A stretch of DNA of 64,000 nt from Polynucleobacter sp. KF022. GTDB lineage: Bacteria > Pseudomonadota > Gammaproteobacteria > Burkholderiales > Burkholderiaceae. How positions within the stretch are numbered: position 1 is the first letter of the stretch; each line of letters begins with the position of its first letter. A program made the translations under genes and the position numbers. The stretch is taken from the NCBI RefSeq assembly GCF_027924105.1, contig NZ_AP026972.1, forward strand, positions 1-64,000, read 5' to 3'. Positions 44,621 through 54,201 of the stretch are shown here, piece after piece. The notes below the pieces were generated by a model. It saw only the letters and a program-made list of their open reading frames with translations. It was not told the DNA's origin and searched no databases.

Positions 44621-47600
44621 ATGAACTATAGCTTCACCGAACGCAAGCGAGTCCGTAAAAGCTTTGCTAAGCGAGTAAACAACCACCAGGTTCCGTACCT
44701 GATCGCAACGCAGCTGGAATCCTACGCTAAATTTTTACAGGCTGATAAGCCGGCAATGTCTCGTCTTACTGAGGGACTTCAAGCTGCCTTTACATCAGCA
44801 TTCCCAATTGTGTCTAACAACGGCTATGCACGTATGGAATACGTGTCTTACCAGTTATCACAGCCACCATTTGACGTTAAAGAATGTCAACAACGTGGCT
44901 ACACATACCACTCTGCCTTACGCGCAAAAGTTCGCTTGATTATTTATGATCGCGAAGCGCCTACTAAGGTTAAAGAGGTAAAAGAGAGCGAAGTCTACAT
45001 GGGTGAAATTCCACTCATGACAGAAAACGGCTCTTTTGTAATCAACGGTACTGAGCGCGTGATCGTTTCTCAGTTGCACCGTTCCCCAGGCGTGTTCTTT
45101 GAGCACGATAAGGGAAAGACACATAGCTCAGGTAAGTTGCTGTTCTCAGCGCGCATCATTCCTTACCGTGGTTCATGGCTCGATTTCGAGTTTGATCCAA
45201 AAGATATTCTTTATTTCCGCGTTGACCGTCGTCGTAAGATGCCTGTCACTATTTTGCTCAAAGCAATTGGCTTAAACAACGAACAGATTCTTGCTAACTT
45301 CTTTAACTTTGACCATTTCTCATTGACTGCTAATGGTGGTTCAATGGAATTTGTGCCAGAGCGTTTGCGTGGTCAGTTAGCCAGCTTTGATGTGCTCGAC
45401 AAGAATGGCGTTGTAGTCATTCAAAAAGACAAGCGTATCAATGCAAAGCATATCCGCGAACTTGAAGCTGCAAAAACAAAAACAATCGCTGTACCAGATG
45501 ACTATTTAATTGGTCGTGTAGTTGCACGCAATATTGTTGATCCAGACTCCGGTGAAATCTTGGCTTACGCTAATGATGAAATTACTGAAGAGTTGTTGGC
45601 GACATTGCGCGATGCAGGTATCAAGCAGTTAGAAACCATCTACACCAACGATTTAGATTCTGGTGCGTACATTTCACAGACATTGCGTACTGACGAAACT
45701 GCAGATCAAATGGCTGCTCGTATCGCCATCTACCGCATGATGCGTCCTGGCGAGCCTCCAACAGAAGATGCTGTTGAAGCCTTGTTCCAGCGCTTGTTCT
45801 ATAGCGAAGATACCTACGACTTGTCACGCGTTGGCCGTATGAAGGTCAACAGCCGCTTGAACCGTCCAGAAATGGAAGGTCCAATGGTTCTGTCAAACGA
45901 AGATATTCTCGACACCATTAAGTCCCTAGTAGATTTGCGTAACGGCAAAGGCGAAGTAGACGATATCGACCACTTAGGTAATCGTCGTGTACGTTGCGTT
46001 GGCGAATTGGCAGAAAACCAATTCCGTGCTGGTTTGTCACGTGTTGAGCGTGCGGTTAAAGAGCGTCTCGGCCAAGCCGAAACAGAAAACCTCATGCCGC
46101 ATGACTTGATTAACAGCAAGCCAATCTCTTCTGCTATTCGTGAGTTCTTCGGCTCTTCACAGTTGTCCCAGTTTATGGACCAAACCAACCCACTCTCAGA
46201 GATCACGCACAAGCGTCGTATTTCTGCATTGGGACCTGGTGGTTTGACCCGCGAGCGCGCAGGCTTCGAAGTGCGCGACGTGCATCCAACCCACTATGGA
46301 CGTGTTTGCCCAATCGAAACTCCAGAAGGACCAAACATTGGTTTGATCAACTCACTCGCGTTATTTGCGCGTTTGAATGAGCATGGTTTCCTTGAGACTC
46401 CATACCGTAAAGTTGCTAACAGCAAAGTAAGCGACGAAGTGGTTTACCTCTCTGCGATTGAAGAAGCGAAGTATGTGATTGCTCAGGCAAATGCAACTAT
46501 CGACAAGAGCGGTAAGTTGGCTGACGAGCTGGTTTCAGCCCGTCAAGCTGGTGAAACCATGATGGTTAGCCCAGAGCGCATTGATTTCATCGACGTTGCT
46601 CCTAGCCAGATCGTTTCTGCTGCTGCCTCACTCGTTCCATTCTTAGAGCATGATGATGCGAACCGTGCGTTGATGGGTGCGAACATGCAGCGTCAAGCGG
46701 TTCCTTGCTTGCGTCCAGATAAGCCATTGGTTGGCACAGGTTTAGAGCGTATTGTTGCGGTTGACTCCGGCACTGTCGTATTGGCAGCGCGTGGCGGTAT
46801 TGTTGATTACGTTGACGCGAATCGTGTTGTGATTCGTGTGAATGATGATGAAACTGCAGCTGGTGAAGTTGGTGTGGATATTTATAACCTCATCAAGTAC
46901 ACCCGTTCAAACCAAAATACCAACATTAATCAACGTCCAATCGTGAAGGTTGGCGATCGTGTAGCCCGCGGCGACGTAGTTGCTGACGGTGCATCTACCG
47001 ATTTAGGTGAGTTGGCTTTGGGTCAAAACATGACTGTGGCATTTATGCCATGGAACGGTTACAACTTCGAAGATTCAATCTTGATCTCTGAGAAAGTTGT
47101 TGCTGACGACCGTTACACCTCTATTCACATTGAAGAGTTGTCAGTGGTTGCGCGTGATACCAAGCTTGGTTCAGAAGAAATTACTCGCGATATCTCCAAC
47201 TTGGCTGAGTCACAACTCTCCCGCTTGGATGAGAGCGGTATTGTCTACATTGGTGCTGAAGTTGAAGCTGGCGACGTATTGGTTGGTAAGGTAACTCCAA
47301 AGGGCGAGACAACTCTCACCCCTGAAGAGAAGCTCCTCCGTGCGATCTTCGGTGAAAAAGCATCTGACGTAAAAGATACCTCTTTGCGCGTTCCATCAGG
47401 AATGATCGGTACTGTTATCGATGTTCAAGTCTTCACCCGTGAAGGTATTGAGCGCGATGCCCGTGCACAGTCAATCATTCAAGAAGAATTGCAACGCTAT
47501 CGTTTGGATTTGAACGACCAGTTGCGTATTGTTGAAGGCGATGCCTTCATGCGTTTAGAAAAACTGTTGATTGGCAAAGTTGCCAATGGCGGTCCTCAGA

Positions 47601-48721
47601 AATTAGCTAAAGGCACTAAGATCGACAAGGAATACCTTGCTGGCTTGGATAAATACCATTGGTTTGATGTTCGTCCAGCAGATGATGAGGTTGCCTCACA
47701 AGTTGAAGCGATTAAATCTTCTATCGAAGCGAAACGCAAACAGTTTGATGAAGCCTTTGAAGAGAAGCGCACCAAGCTTACCCAGGGCGATGATTTGCAA
47801 CCTGGCGTAACGAAGATGGTTAAGGTGTACTTGGCTGTTAAGCGTCGCTTACAGCCTGGTGACAAGATGGCCGGTCGTCACGGTAACAAAGGTGTGGTTT
47901 CTAAAATCGCTCCAGCTGAAGACATGCCATTTATGGCTGACGGACGCCCTGTTGACATCGTCTTGAACCCATTGGGTGTTCCTTCCCGTATGAACGTTGG
48001 TCAGATCTTGGAAACCCACTTAGGTTGGGCTGCTCAAGGTATTGGTAAGCGTATCGACGAGATGGTTCGTCAACAAGCTAAACAAGCTGAACTCCGTAAG
48101 TTCCTCAAACAGCTTTACAACGAAACAGGCCGTATTGAAGACATCGACAACTTCACTGACGAGCAAATCACAGTATTGGCTGAGAATCTCCGCCAAGGCT
48201 TGCCATTTGCAACTCCAGTGTTTGACGGTGCTACAGAAGCAGAAATCGGACGTATGCTCGAGTTGGCTTATCCAGAAGAAGTAGCAACTTCTTTGAAGAT
48301 GACGCCTTCACGTCAGCAAATGATTTTGTGCGACGGCCGTACTGGCGATCAGTTCGAGCGTCCAGTAACTGTTGGCGTAATGCACGTCTTGAAACTCCAC
48401 CATTTGGTCGATGACAAGATGCATGCTCGTTCAACCGGACCTTACTCTTTAGTAACGCAACAGCCATTGGGCGGTAAAGCTCAGTTCGGTGGTCAGCGCT
48501 TTGGTGAGATGGAAGTCTGGGCCCTCGAAGCATACGGTGCTTCATATGTCTTGCAGGAAATGCTGACAGTGAAGTCCGATGACGTCGCAGGCCGTACCAA
48601 AGTTTACGAAAACATCGTCAAGGGCGAGCACACGATTGATGCTGGCATGCCCGAATCCTTCAACGTGCTGGTAAAAGAAATCCGTTCGTTGGGTATTGAC
48701 ATTGACATGGAGCGCAACTGA
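44621..48721 (+). CDS. rpoB: DNA-directed RNA polymerase subunit beta
   Basis: This is the catalytic-core subunit of RNA polymerase. The 1366-aa product starts MNYSFTERKRVRKSFAKR. The in-frame GTG at 44564 would add 19 non-homologous residues, and CGGAGATGA before 44621 is a good ribosome-binding site. The rifampicin-region segment GSSQLSQFMDQTNPLSEITHKRR (landmark) reads as wild type, with no usual resistance substitutions. Other landmarks are KMAGRHGNKGVVS and the C-terminal MPESFNVLVKEIRSLGID. It is followed 1 bp later by rpoC. Confidence 0.98.
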   Translation: MNYSFTERKRVRKSFAKRVNNHQVPYLIATQLESYAKFLQADKPAMSRLTEGLQAAFTSAFPIVSNNGYARMEYVSYQLSQPPFDVKECQQRGYTYHSALRAKVRLIIYDREAPTKVKEVKESEVYMGEIPLMTENGSFVINGTERVIVSQLHRSPGVFFEHDKGKTHSSGKLLFSARIIPYRGSWLDFEFDPKDILYFRVDRRRKMPVTILLKAIGLNNEQILANFFNFDHFSLTANGGSMEFVPERLRGQLASFDVLDKNGVVVIQKDKRINAKHIRELEAAKTKTIAVPDDYLIGRVVARNIVDPDSGEILAYANDEITEELLATLRDAGIKQLETIYTNDLDSGAYISQTLRTDETADQMAARIAIYRMMRPGEPPTEDAVEALFQRLFYSEDTYDLSRVGRMKVNSRLNRPEMEGPMVLSNEDILDTIKSLVDLRNGKGEVDDIDHLGNRRVRCVGELAENQFRAGLSRVERAVKERLGQAETENLMPHDLINSKPISSAIREFFGSSQLSQFMDQTNPLSEITHKRRISALGPGGLTRERAGFEVRDVHPTHYGRVCPIETPEGPNIGLINSLALFARLNEHGFLETPYRKVANSKVSDEVVYLSAIEEAKYVIAQANATIDKSGKLADELVSARQAGETMMVSPERIDFIDVAPSQIVSAAASLVPFLEHDDANRALMGANMQRQAVPCLRPDKPLVGTGLERIVAVDSGTVVLAARGGIVDYVDANRVVIRVNDDETAAGEVGVDIYNLIKYTRSNQNTNINQRPIVKVGDRVARGDVVADGASTDLGELALGQNMTVAFMPWNGYNFEDSILISEKVVADDRYTSIHIEELSVVARDTKLGSEEITRDISNLAESQLSRLDESGIVYIGAEVEAGDVLVGKVTPKGETTLTPEEKLLRAIFGEKASDVKDTSLRVPSGMIGTVIDVQVFTREGIERDARAQSIIQEELQRYRLDLNDQLRIVEGDAFMRLEKLLIGKVANGGPQKLAKGTKIDKEYLAGLDKYHWFDVRPADDEVASQVEAIKSSIEAKRKQFDEAFEEKRTKLTQGDDLQPGVTKMVKVYLAVKRRLQPGDKMAGRHGNKGVVSKIAPAEDMPFMADGRPVDIVLNPLGVPSRMNVGQILETHLGWAAQGIGKRIDEMVRQQAKQAELRKFLKQLYNETGRIEDIDNFTDEQITVLAENLRQGLPFATPVFDGATEAEIGRMLELAYPEEVATSLKMTPSRQQMILCDGRTGDQFERPVTVGVMHVLKLHHLVDDKMHARSTGPYSLVTQQPLGGKAQFGGQRFGEMEVWALEAYGASYVLQEMLTVKSDDVAGRTKVYENIVKGEHTIDAGMPESFNVLVKEIRSLGIDIDMERN

Positions 48722-48722
48722 T

Positions 48723-51700
48723 ATGAAAGCATTGCTCGATTTATTTAAGCAAACGCAGGGCGAAGAGCAGTTTGATGTCATCAAAATTGGTCTCGCATCT
48801 CCTGAGAAAATTCGCTCATGGTCTTTTGGTGAAGTACGCAAACCAGAAACCATCAACTACCGGACTTTTAAGCCCGAGCGTGATGGTTTGTTCTGCGCCA
48901 AGATTTTTGGACCAACCAAAGACTACGAGTGCTTATGCGGTAAGTACAAGCGCTTAAAGTTCCGTGGCGTTATCTGCGAGAAGTGCGGTGTTGAAGTTAC
49001 TCTCGCTAAGGTACGTCGTGAGCGCATGGGCCACATTGAGTTGGCAGCCCCTGTAGCGCACATCTGGTTCTTGAAGTCCCTGCCATCCCGTTTGGGTATG
49101 GTTCTCGATATGACTTTGCGTGATATCGAGCGCGTTCTCTACTTTGAAGCATATGTAGTAGTTGATCCTGGCATGACTCCTGAAGGCGCAATGAAGCGTG
49201 GTCAGATCATGTCTGAAGACGAGTACATTGCTAAGACTGAAGAGTATGGTGACGGTGCATTCACTGCCATCATGGGCGCGGAAGGTATTCGTGATCTCTT
49301 GCGTTCGATTGATATCGATCGTGAAGTAGAAACCATTCGTGCTGACTTGAAAGCTACTGGTAGCGATGCCAAGATCAAGAAATACGCTAAGCGCTTAAAA
49401 GTGCTCGAAGCGTTCCAGACTTCAGGCATCAAGCCTGACTGGATGATCATGGAAGTATTGCCAGTATTGCCACCTGAATTGCGCCCATTGGTGCCATTGG
49501 ATGGCGGTCGCTTTGCTACCTCCGATTTGAACGACCTTTATCGTCGCGTGATTAACCGTAACAACCGTTTAAAGCGTTTGTTAGAGTTGCGCGCCCCAGA
49601 GATCATCGTTCGTAACGAAAAACGTATGTTGCAAGAAGCGGTTGACTCATTGCTCGACAACGGTCGTCGCGGTAAGGCTATGACTGGCGCTAATAAGCGT
49701 CCTCTCAAGTCCTTGGCTGAGATGATTAAAGGTAAGAGCGGTCGTTTCCGTCAAAACTTGTTGGGTAAACGTGTTGACTACTCAGGTCGTTCAGTCATCG
49801 TGGTTGGACCTACATTGAAATTGCATCAGTGCGGCTTACCAAAATTGATGGCCTTGGAATTGTTCAAGCCATTCATTTTTAACAAGCTTGAGACTTTGGG
49901 AATTGCAACCACTATCAAGGCTGCGAAGAAAGAAGTTGAAAGCCAGACTCCAATCGTTTGGGACATTCTCGAAGAAGTGATTCGTGAACATCCAATCATG
50001 TTGAACCGTGCGCCTACATTGCACCGTCTCGGTATTCAGGCTTTCGAGCCAATGCTGATTGAAGGTAAGGCAATCCAATTGCACCCATTAGTTTGCGCGG
50101 CATTTAACGCGGACTTTGACGGTGACCAAATGGCGGTTCACGTTCCTTTGTCGCTTGAAGCGCAAATGGAAGCACGCACATTGATGTTGGCTTCGAACAA
50201 CGTATTGTTCCCAGCTAACGGCGAACCATCAATCGTTCCTTCACAGGACGTAGTGTTGGGTCTGTACTACGCTACACGTGACAAGATCAACGGTAAGGGC
50301 GAAGGCATGGTTTTCGCCAACATTACTGAAGTAGTACGTGCATACGAAGCAGGTCAAGTTGAATTGGCTTCTCGTGTTGCTGTGCGTATTACTGAGTATG
50401 AGATCGTGGACAAGAAGGCAGAAGGCGATGCGCGTTTTGCTGAGAAGACCAAGATCTATCAAACATCAGTTGGCCGTGCAATCTTGTCTGAGATCTTGCC
50501 TAAAGGCATGTCTTTCGAGGAAATCAACAAGCCTTTAAAGAAAAAAGAAATCTCACGTTTGATCAACACATCATTCCGTAAGTGCGGTTTGCGTGAAACA
50601 GTCATTTTTGCTGACCGCCTCCTGCAGTCTGGTTTCCGCTTGGCAACCAATGCTGGCATCTCTGTTGCGATCGACGATATGTTGATCCCAACATCTAAAG
50701 AGCGCATCATCACTGAAGCTTCTGCCAAGGTTAAAGAGTATGACAAGCAGTTCATGTCAGGTCTCGTAACCAACCAAGAACGTTATAACAACGTGGTTGA
50801 TATTTGGGGTGCCGCAGGCGACCAAGTTGGTAAGGCGATGATGGATGAGTTGTCACACGTTGACGTACTCGACCGTAACGGCAAGACTGTTCGCCAAGAA
50901 TCCTTTAACTCCATCTACATGATGGCGGATTCCGGTGCGCGTGGATCTGCAGCGCAAATTCGTCAGTTAGCTGGTATGCGTGGTTTGATGGCTAAGCCTG
51001 ATGGCTCCATCATTGAAACCCCAATTACTGCGAACTTCCGTGAAGGCTTGAACGTGTTGCAGTACTTCATCTCAACCCACGGTGCTCGCAAAGGTCTGGC
51101 TGATACAGCATTGAAGACAGCGAACTCTGGTTACTTGACACGTCGTTTGTGCGACGTTACTCAAGATCTCGTGGTGATCGAAGAGGATTGCGGCGCGACT
51201 ACTGGCGTAACAATGAAGGCGCTTGTTGAAGGCGGCGAGATTATCGAAGCATTGCGTGACCGTATTTTGGGTCGTGTATGTATCGGTGACATCGTTCACC
51301 CTGACACACAAGAAGTGATCGTTCCTAACGACACATTGCTTGATGAAGATCACGTTGATCAAATCGTGGCATTGGGCATCGACGAAGTTAAAGTTCGCAC
51401 AGTATTGTCTTGCTTAACTCGCTTTGGCTTATGCGCTAAGTGCTACGGACGTGATCTAGGTCGCGGTGGTTTGGTTAACGTTGGTGAGGCAGTTGGTGTT
51501 ATCGCTGCTCAGTCGATCGGTGAGCCAGGCACACAGTTGACGATGCGTACCTTCCACATCGGTGGTGCAGCGTCACGCGCCTTGGTTGCAAGCAATATTG
51601 AAGCCAAATCTAACGGTGCTTTGAAGTTCTCCGGCACGATGCGTGTTGTGAAGAACGCGAAGGGTGAGCAGATCGTGATTTCACGTTCTGGTGAAGCCTT

Positions 51701-52985
51701 GATCGTTGATGAGAACGGCCGCGAGCGCGAGCGTCACAAAGTACCTTACGGCGCAACTCTCTTGTTGAAAGAAGATGCGGCTGTTAAGGCTGGCGCAAGC
51801 TTGGCGACATGGGATCCATTAACACGTCCGATTATTTCTGAGTACGCTGGTATCGCTCGCTTCGACAACGTCGAAGAAGGTGTAACTGTTGCTAAGCAGG
51901 TTGACGAAGTTACCGGTCTTTCCACTTTGGTGGTGATTGACGGTAAGCGTCGTTCAGCAGCAAGCAAAGGCGTTCGCCCAATGATCAACTTGGTTGATGA
52001 AAAGGGCAATGAAGTCATGATCGCTGGTACTGATCATCCAGTAAACATTGGCCTCCAGGTAGGCGCTTTGATTACCGTTAAAGATGGTCAGAAGGTTGAA
52101 GTCGGTGAAGTATTGGCACGTATTCCAATCGAATCACAGAAGACTCGCGACATTACCGGTGGTTTGCCACGCGTTGCAGAATTGTTCGAAGCACGTTCAC
52201 CAAAAGATGCAGCTGTATTGGCGAAAGTTACTGGAACAGTTTCCTTCGGTAAAGAAACCAAAGGTAAACAACGTTTGGTGATTACTGATATGGACGGTGA
52301 AGCCAATGAATTCTTGATTCCTAAAGAGAAGCAAGTTCTCGTTCACGACGGTCAAGTTGTGAACAAGGGCGAGATGATTGTGGAAGGCCCTGCTGATCCA
52401 CACGACATCTTGACTCTCAAAGGTATCGAAGAGTTGGCAATCTACATCGTTGACGAAGTTCAAGACGTTTACCGTCTCCAAGGTGTGAAGATCAATGACA
52501 AGCACATTGAAGTTATCGTGCGTCAGATGTTGCGTCGTGTTCAGGTAACTGATCCAGGCGACACATCATTCATCACTGGTGAGCAAGTTGAGCGTTCTAA
52601 GTTGTATGACGCTAACGATGCAGTGATCGCCCAAGGTAAGCACCCAGCTCAGTTCGATAACGTGTTGCTAGGTATTACTAAGGCATCCTTGTCGACCGAC
52701 AGCTTCATTTCAGCGGCTTCTTTCCAAGAAACCACCCGTGTATTGACCGAAGCCGCAATTATGGGCAAGACCGATACACTCCGTGGCCTCAAGGAAAACG
52801 TCATTATTGGTCGTCTGATCCCTGCTGGTACCGGCTTGTCTTATCGCCGTGCACGCAAGGTCAGGGAGCAATTCGAGCGTGATCGCGCTCAAATGATTGC
52901 CGCCGAAGAGGAAGCAATGGCCAATATGCCTGTAGAAATCGAGGCTGAAGTCGTTGCTCCTGCTGGGGAGGCTGATCCAAGCTAA
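48723..52985 (+). CDS. rpoC: DNA-directed RNA polymerase subunit beta'
   Basis: This is the largest RNA polymerase subunit. The 1421-aa product has the N-terminal zinc site (CLCGKYKRL...CEKCG near residues 70-88) and the catalytic Mg-binding motif NADFDGDQMAVH near residue 461. The bridge-helix and trigger-loop regions lie further on, and a second zinc cluster is near CGATTG...CLTRFGLCAKCYG. It starts at ATG 48723, one base after the rpoB stop; an upstream in-frame start would lie inside rpoB. A terminator follows. Confidence 0.98.
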   Translation: MKALLDLFKQTQGEEQFDVIKIGLASPEKIRSWSFGEVRKPETINYRTFKPERDGLFCAKIFGPTKDYECLCGKYKRLKFRGVICEKCGVEVTLAKVRRERMGHIELAAPVAHIWFLKSLPSRLGMVLDMTLRDIERVLYFEAYVVVDPGMTPEGAMKRGQIMSEDEYIAKTEEYGDGAFTAIMGAEGIRDLLRSIDIDREVETIRADLKATGSDAKIKKYAKRLKVLEAFQTSGIKPDWMIMEVLPVLPPELRPLVPLDGGRFATSDLNDLYRRVINRNNRLKRLLELRAPEIIVRNEKRMLQEAVDSLLDNGRRGKAMTGANKRPLKSLAEMIKGKSGRFRQNLLGKRVDYSGRSVIVVGPTLKLHQCGLPKLMALELFKPFIFNKLETLGIATTIKAAKKEVESQTPIVWDILEEVIREHPIMLNRAPTLHRLGIQAFEPMLIEGKAIQLHPLVCAAFNADFDGDQMAVHVPLSLEAQMEARTLMLASNNVLFPANGEPSIVPSQDVVLGLYYATRDKINGKGEGMVFANITEVVRAYEAGQVELASRVAVRITEYEIVDKKAEGDARFAEKTKIYQTSVGRAILSEILPKGMSFEEINKPLKKKEISRLINTSFRKCGLRETVIFADRLLQSGFRLATNAGISVAIDDMLIPTSKERIITEASAKVKEYDKQFMSGLVTNQERYNNVVDIWGAAGDQVGKAMMDELSHVDVLDRNGKTVRQESFNSIYMMADSGARGSAAQIRQLAGMRGLMAKPDGSIIETPITANFREGLNVLQYFISTHGARKGLADTALKTANSGYLTRRLCDVTQDLVVIEEDCGATTGVTMKALVEGGEIIEALRDRILGRVCIGDIVHPDTQEVIVPNDTLLDEDHVDQIVALGIDEVKVRTVLSCLTRFGLCAKCYGRDLGRGGLVNVGEAVGVIAAQSIGEPGTQLTMRTFHIGGAASRALVASNIEAKSNGALKFSGTMRVVKNAKGEQIVISRSGEALIVDENGRERERHKVPYGATLLLKEDAAVKAGASLATWDPLTRPIISEYAGIARFDNVEEGVTVAKQVDEVTGLSTLVVIDGKRRSAASKGVRPMINLVDEKGNEVMIAGTDHPVNIGLQVGALITVKDGQKVEVGEVLARIPIESQKTRDITGGLPRVAELFEARSPKDAAVLAKVTGTVSFGKETKGKQRLVITDMDGEANEFLIPKEKQVLVHDGQVVNKGEMIVEGPADPHDILTLKGIEELAIYIVDEVQDVYRLQGVKINDKHIEVIVRQMLRRVQVTDPGDTSFITGEQVERSKLYDANDAVIAQGKHPAQFDNVLLGITKASLSTDSFISAASFQETTRVLTEAAIMGKTDTLRGLKENVIIGRLIPAGTGLSYRRARKVREQFERDRAQMIAAEEEAMANMPVEIEAEVVAPAGEADPS

Positions 52986-52995
52986 TTTGGTAATT

Positions 52996-53019
52996 CTGGC
53001 CATAAATGGCCAGTTTTTT
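52996..53019 (+). terminator. Intrinsic terminator after rpoC
   Basis: CTGGCC at 52996-53001 pairs with GGCCAG at 53008-53013 around ATAAAT, followed directly by six T residues. It ends the rplKAJL-rpoBC transcript. Confidence 0.92.
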
Positions 53020-53029
53020 CCCCATTTGG

Positions 53030-53058
53030 TTGACGGAAAAGGCTGGCCAAGCTAGAAT
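53030..53058 (+). promoter_or_regulatory. Promoter of the str operon (rpsL)
   Basis: TTGACG at 53030-53035 and TAGAAT at 53053-53058 have 17-bp spacing. They lie directly after the rpoC terminator and about 105 bp before rpsL. The resulting leader is about 95 nt. Confidence 0.8.
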
Positions 53059-53162
53059 GCTGAGTTCTACTGATTCAGAAGAGGGTCTTTTTGACCTAGA
53101 AATTCTCTAAGTCATTGATTTTCTTGAAGAAAGCAACAAAGAAGTACTAACCGAGCTATTTT

Positions 53163-53543
53163 ATGCCAACAATTAATCAATTAATACGCAAGCCAAGAGC
53201 AAAGCTTACCGTTAAAAGCAAGAGCCCTGCGATGCAAAACAGCCCGCAGCGCCGCGGTGTATGTACACGTGTGTACACAACTACTCCTAAAAAGCCTAAC
53301 TCTGCGCTACGTAAAGTAGCCAAAGTTCGCTTAACCAATGGTTTTGAAGTGATTTCATACATTGGTGGTGAAGGCCATAACCTCCAGGAACACTCAGTAG
53401 TGTTGATTCGTGGTGGTCGTGTAAAGGATTTGCCAGGTGTTCGTTACCACATCGTTCGTGGCTCACTTGACTTGCAGGGTGTTAAAGACCGTAAGCAGGC
53501 CCGTTCTAAATACGGTGCTAAGCGCGCTAAGAAAGCTGCTTAA
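53163..53543 (+). CDS. rpsL: 30S ribosomal protein S12
   Basis: S12 is the decoding-centre protein. The 126-aa product has the streptomycin-region motif TTTPKKPNSALRK and GGRVKDLPGVRYH. The lysines and proline at positions tied to streptomycin resistance read as wild type. It is the first gene of the str operon rpsL-rpsG-fusA-tuf. Confidence 0.97.
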   Translation: MPTINQLIRKPRAKLTVKSKSPAMQNSPQRRGVCTRVYTTTPKKPNSALRKVAKVRLTNGFEVISYIGGEGHNLQEHSVVLIRGGRVKDLPGVRYHIVRGSLDLQGVKDRKQARSKYGAKRAKKAA

Positions 53544-53613
53544 TTTTTAGTAATTAAGCAGTGTAGTTTTTTGTAGTAAGTCATTGTTTGTCAGACTTAA
53601 AAGACAAGTAAGT

Positions 53614-53654
53614 GGCTGTTCCGTCTAAGAAACTCCTTAGATAGTAGGACAGCC
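53614..53654 (+). promoter_or_regulatory. Hairpin in the rpsL-rpsG spacer, candidate S7 target
   Basis: The outer stem pairs GGCTGTTCC (53614-53622, one bulged T) with GGACAGCC (53647-53654). The inner stem pairs TCTAAG (53624-53629) with CTTAGA (53636-53641). In E. coli, S7 represses str-operon translation by binding the rpsL-rpsG intercistronic RNA, so this element is a plausible counterpart. Confidence 0.6.
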
Positions 53655-53703
53655 GGAGCGGATGATTCATGTGAACATCCCTAACTGAACTGAAGGAGTA
53701 GTT

Positions 53704-54174
53704 ATGCCACGTCGTCGTGAAGTTCCCAAACGGGAAATTTTGCCGGATCCAAAATTCGGCAATGTAGAAGTAGCTAAATTCATGAACGTCCTTATGTTGG
53801 ACGGCAAGAAATCGGTTGCAGAGCGTATCGTTTACGGTGCCTTTGATCACATCGAGAAAAAAGCGAATAAAGAACCACTCGAAATTTTTTCAACAGCCAT
53901 GGGCAACGTTAAGCCAATGGTTGAGGTAAAGAGTCGTCGTGTTGGTGGCGCTAACTATCAAGTTCCTGTTGAAGTTCGTCCGTCACGTCGTTCCGCTTTG
54001 GCAATGCGCTGGTTGCGTGAAGCCGCTAAGAAGCGTGGCGAAAAATCTATGGCTCAACGTTTAGCCAACGAATTATTAGAAGCTGCTGAAGGTCGTGGCG
54101 GCGCAATGAAGAAGCGTGAAGAAGTTCACCGTATGGCAGAAGCTAACAAAGCTTTCTCACATTTCCGCTTCTAA
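53704..54174 (+). CDS. rpsG: 30S ribosomal protein S7
   Basis: S7 is a primary 16S rRNA-binding protein of the 3' domain. The 156-aa product starts MPRRREVPKREILPDPKFGN and has VPVEVRPSRRSALAMRWL. The C-terminal helix ends AFSHFRF. Length is typical. GAAGGAG precedes the start, and fusA follows after 27 bp. Confidence 0.97.
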   Translation: MPRRREVPKREILPDPKFGNVEVAKFMNVLMLDGKKSVAERIVYGAFDHIEKKANKEPLEIFSTAMGNVKPMVEVKSRRVGGANYQVPVEVRPSRRSALAMRWLREAAKKRGEKSMAQRLANELLEAAEGRGGAMKKREEVHRMAEANKAFSHFRF

Positions 54175-54201
54175 CCAAATAGTAAAGAAAAGGCACCAAC
54201 A

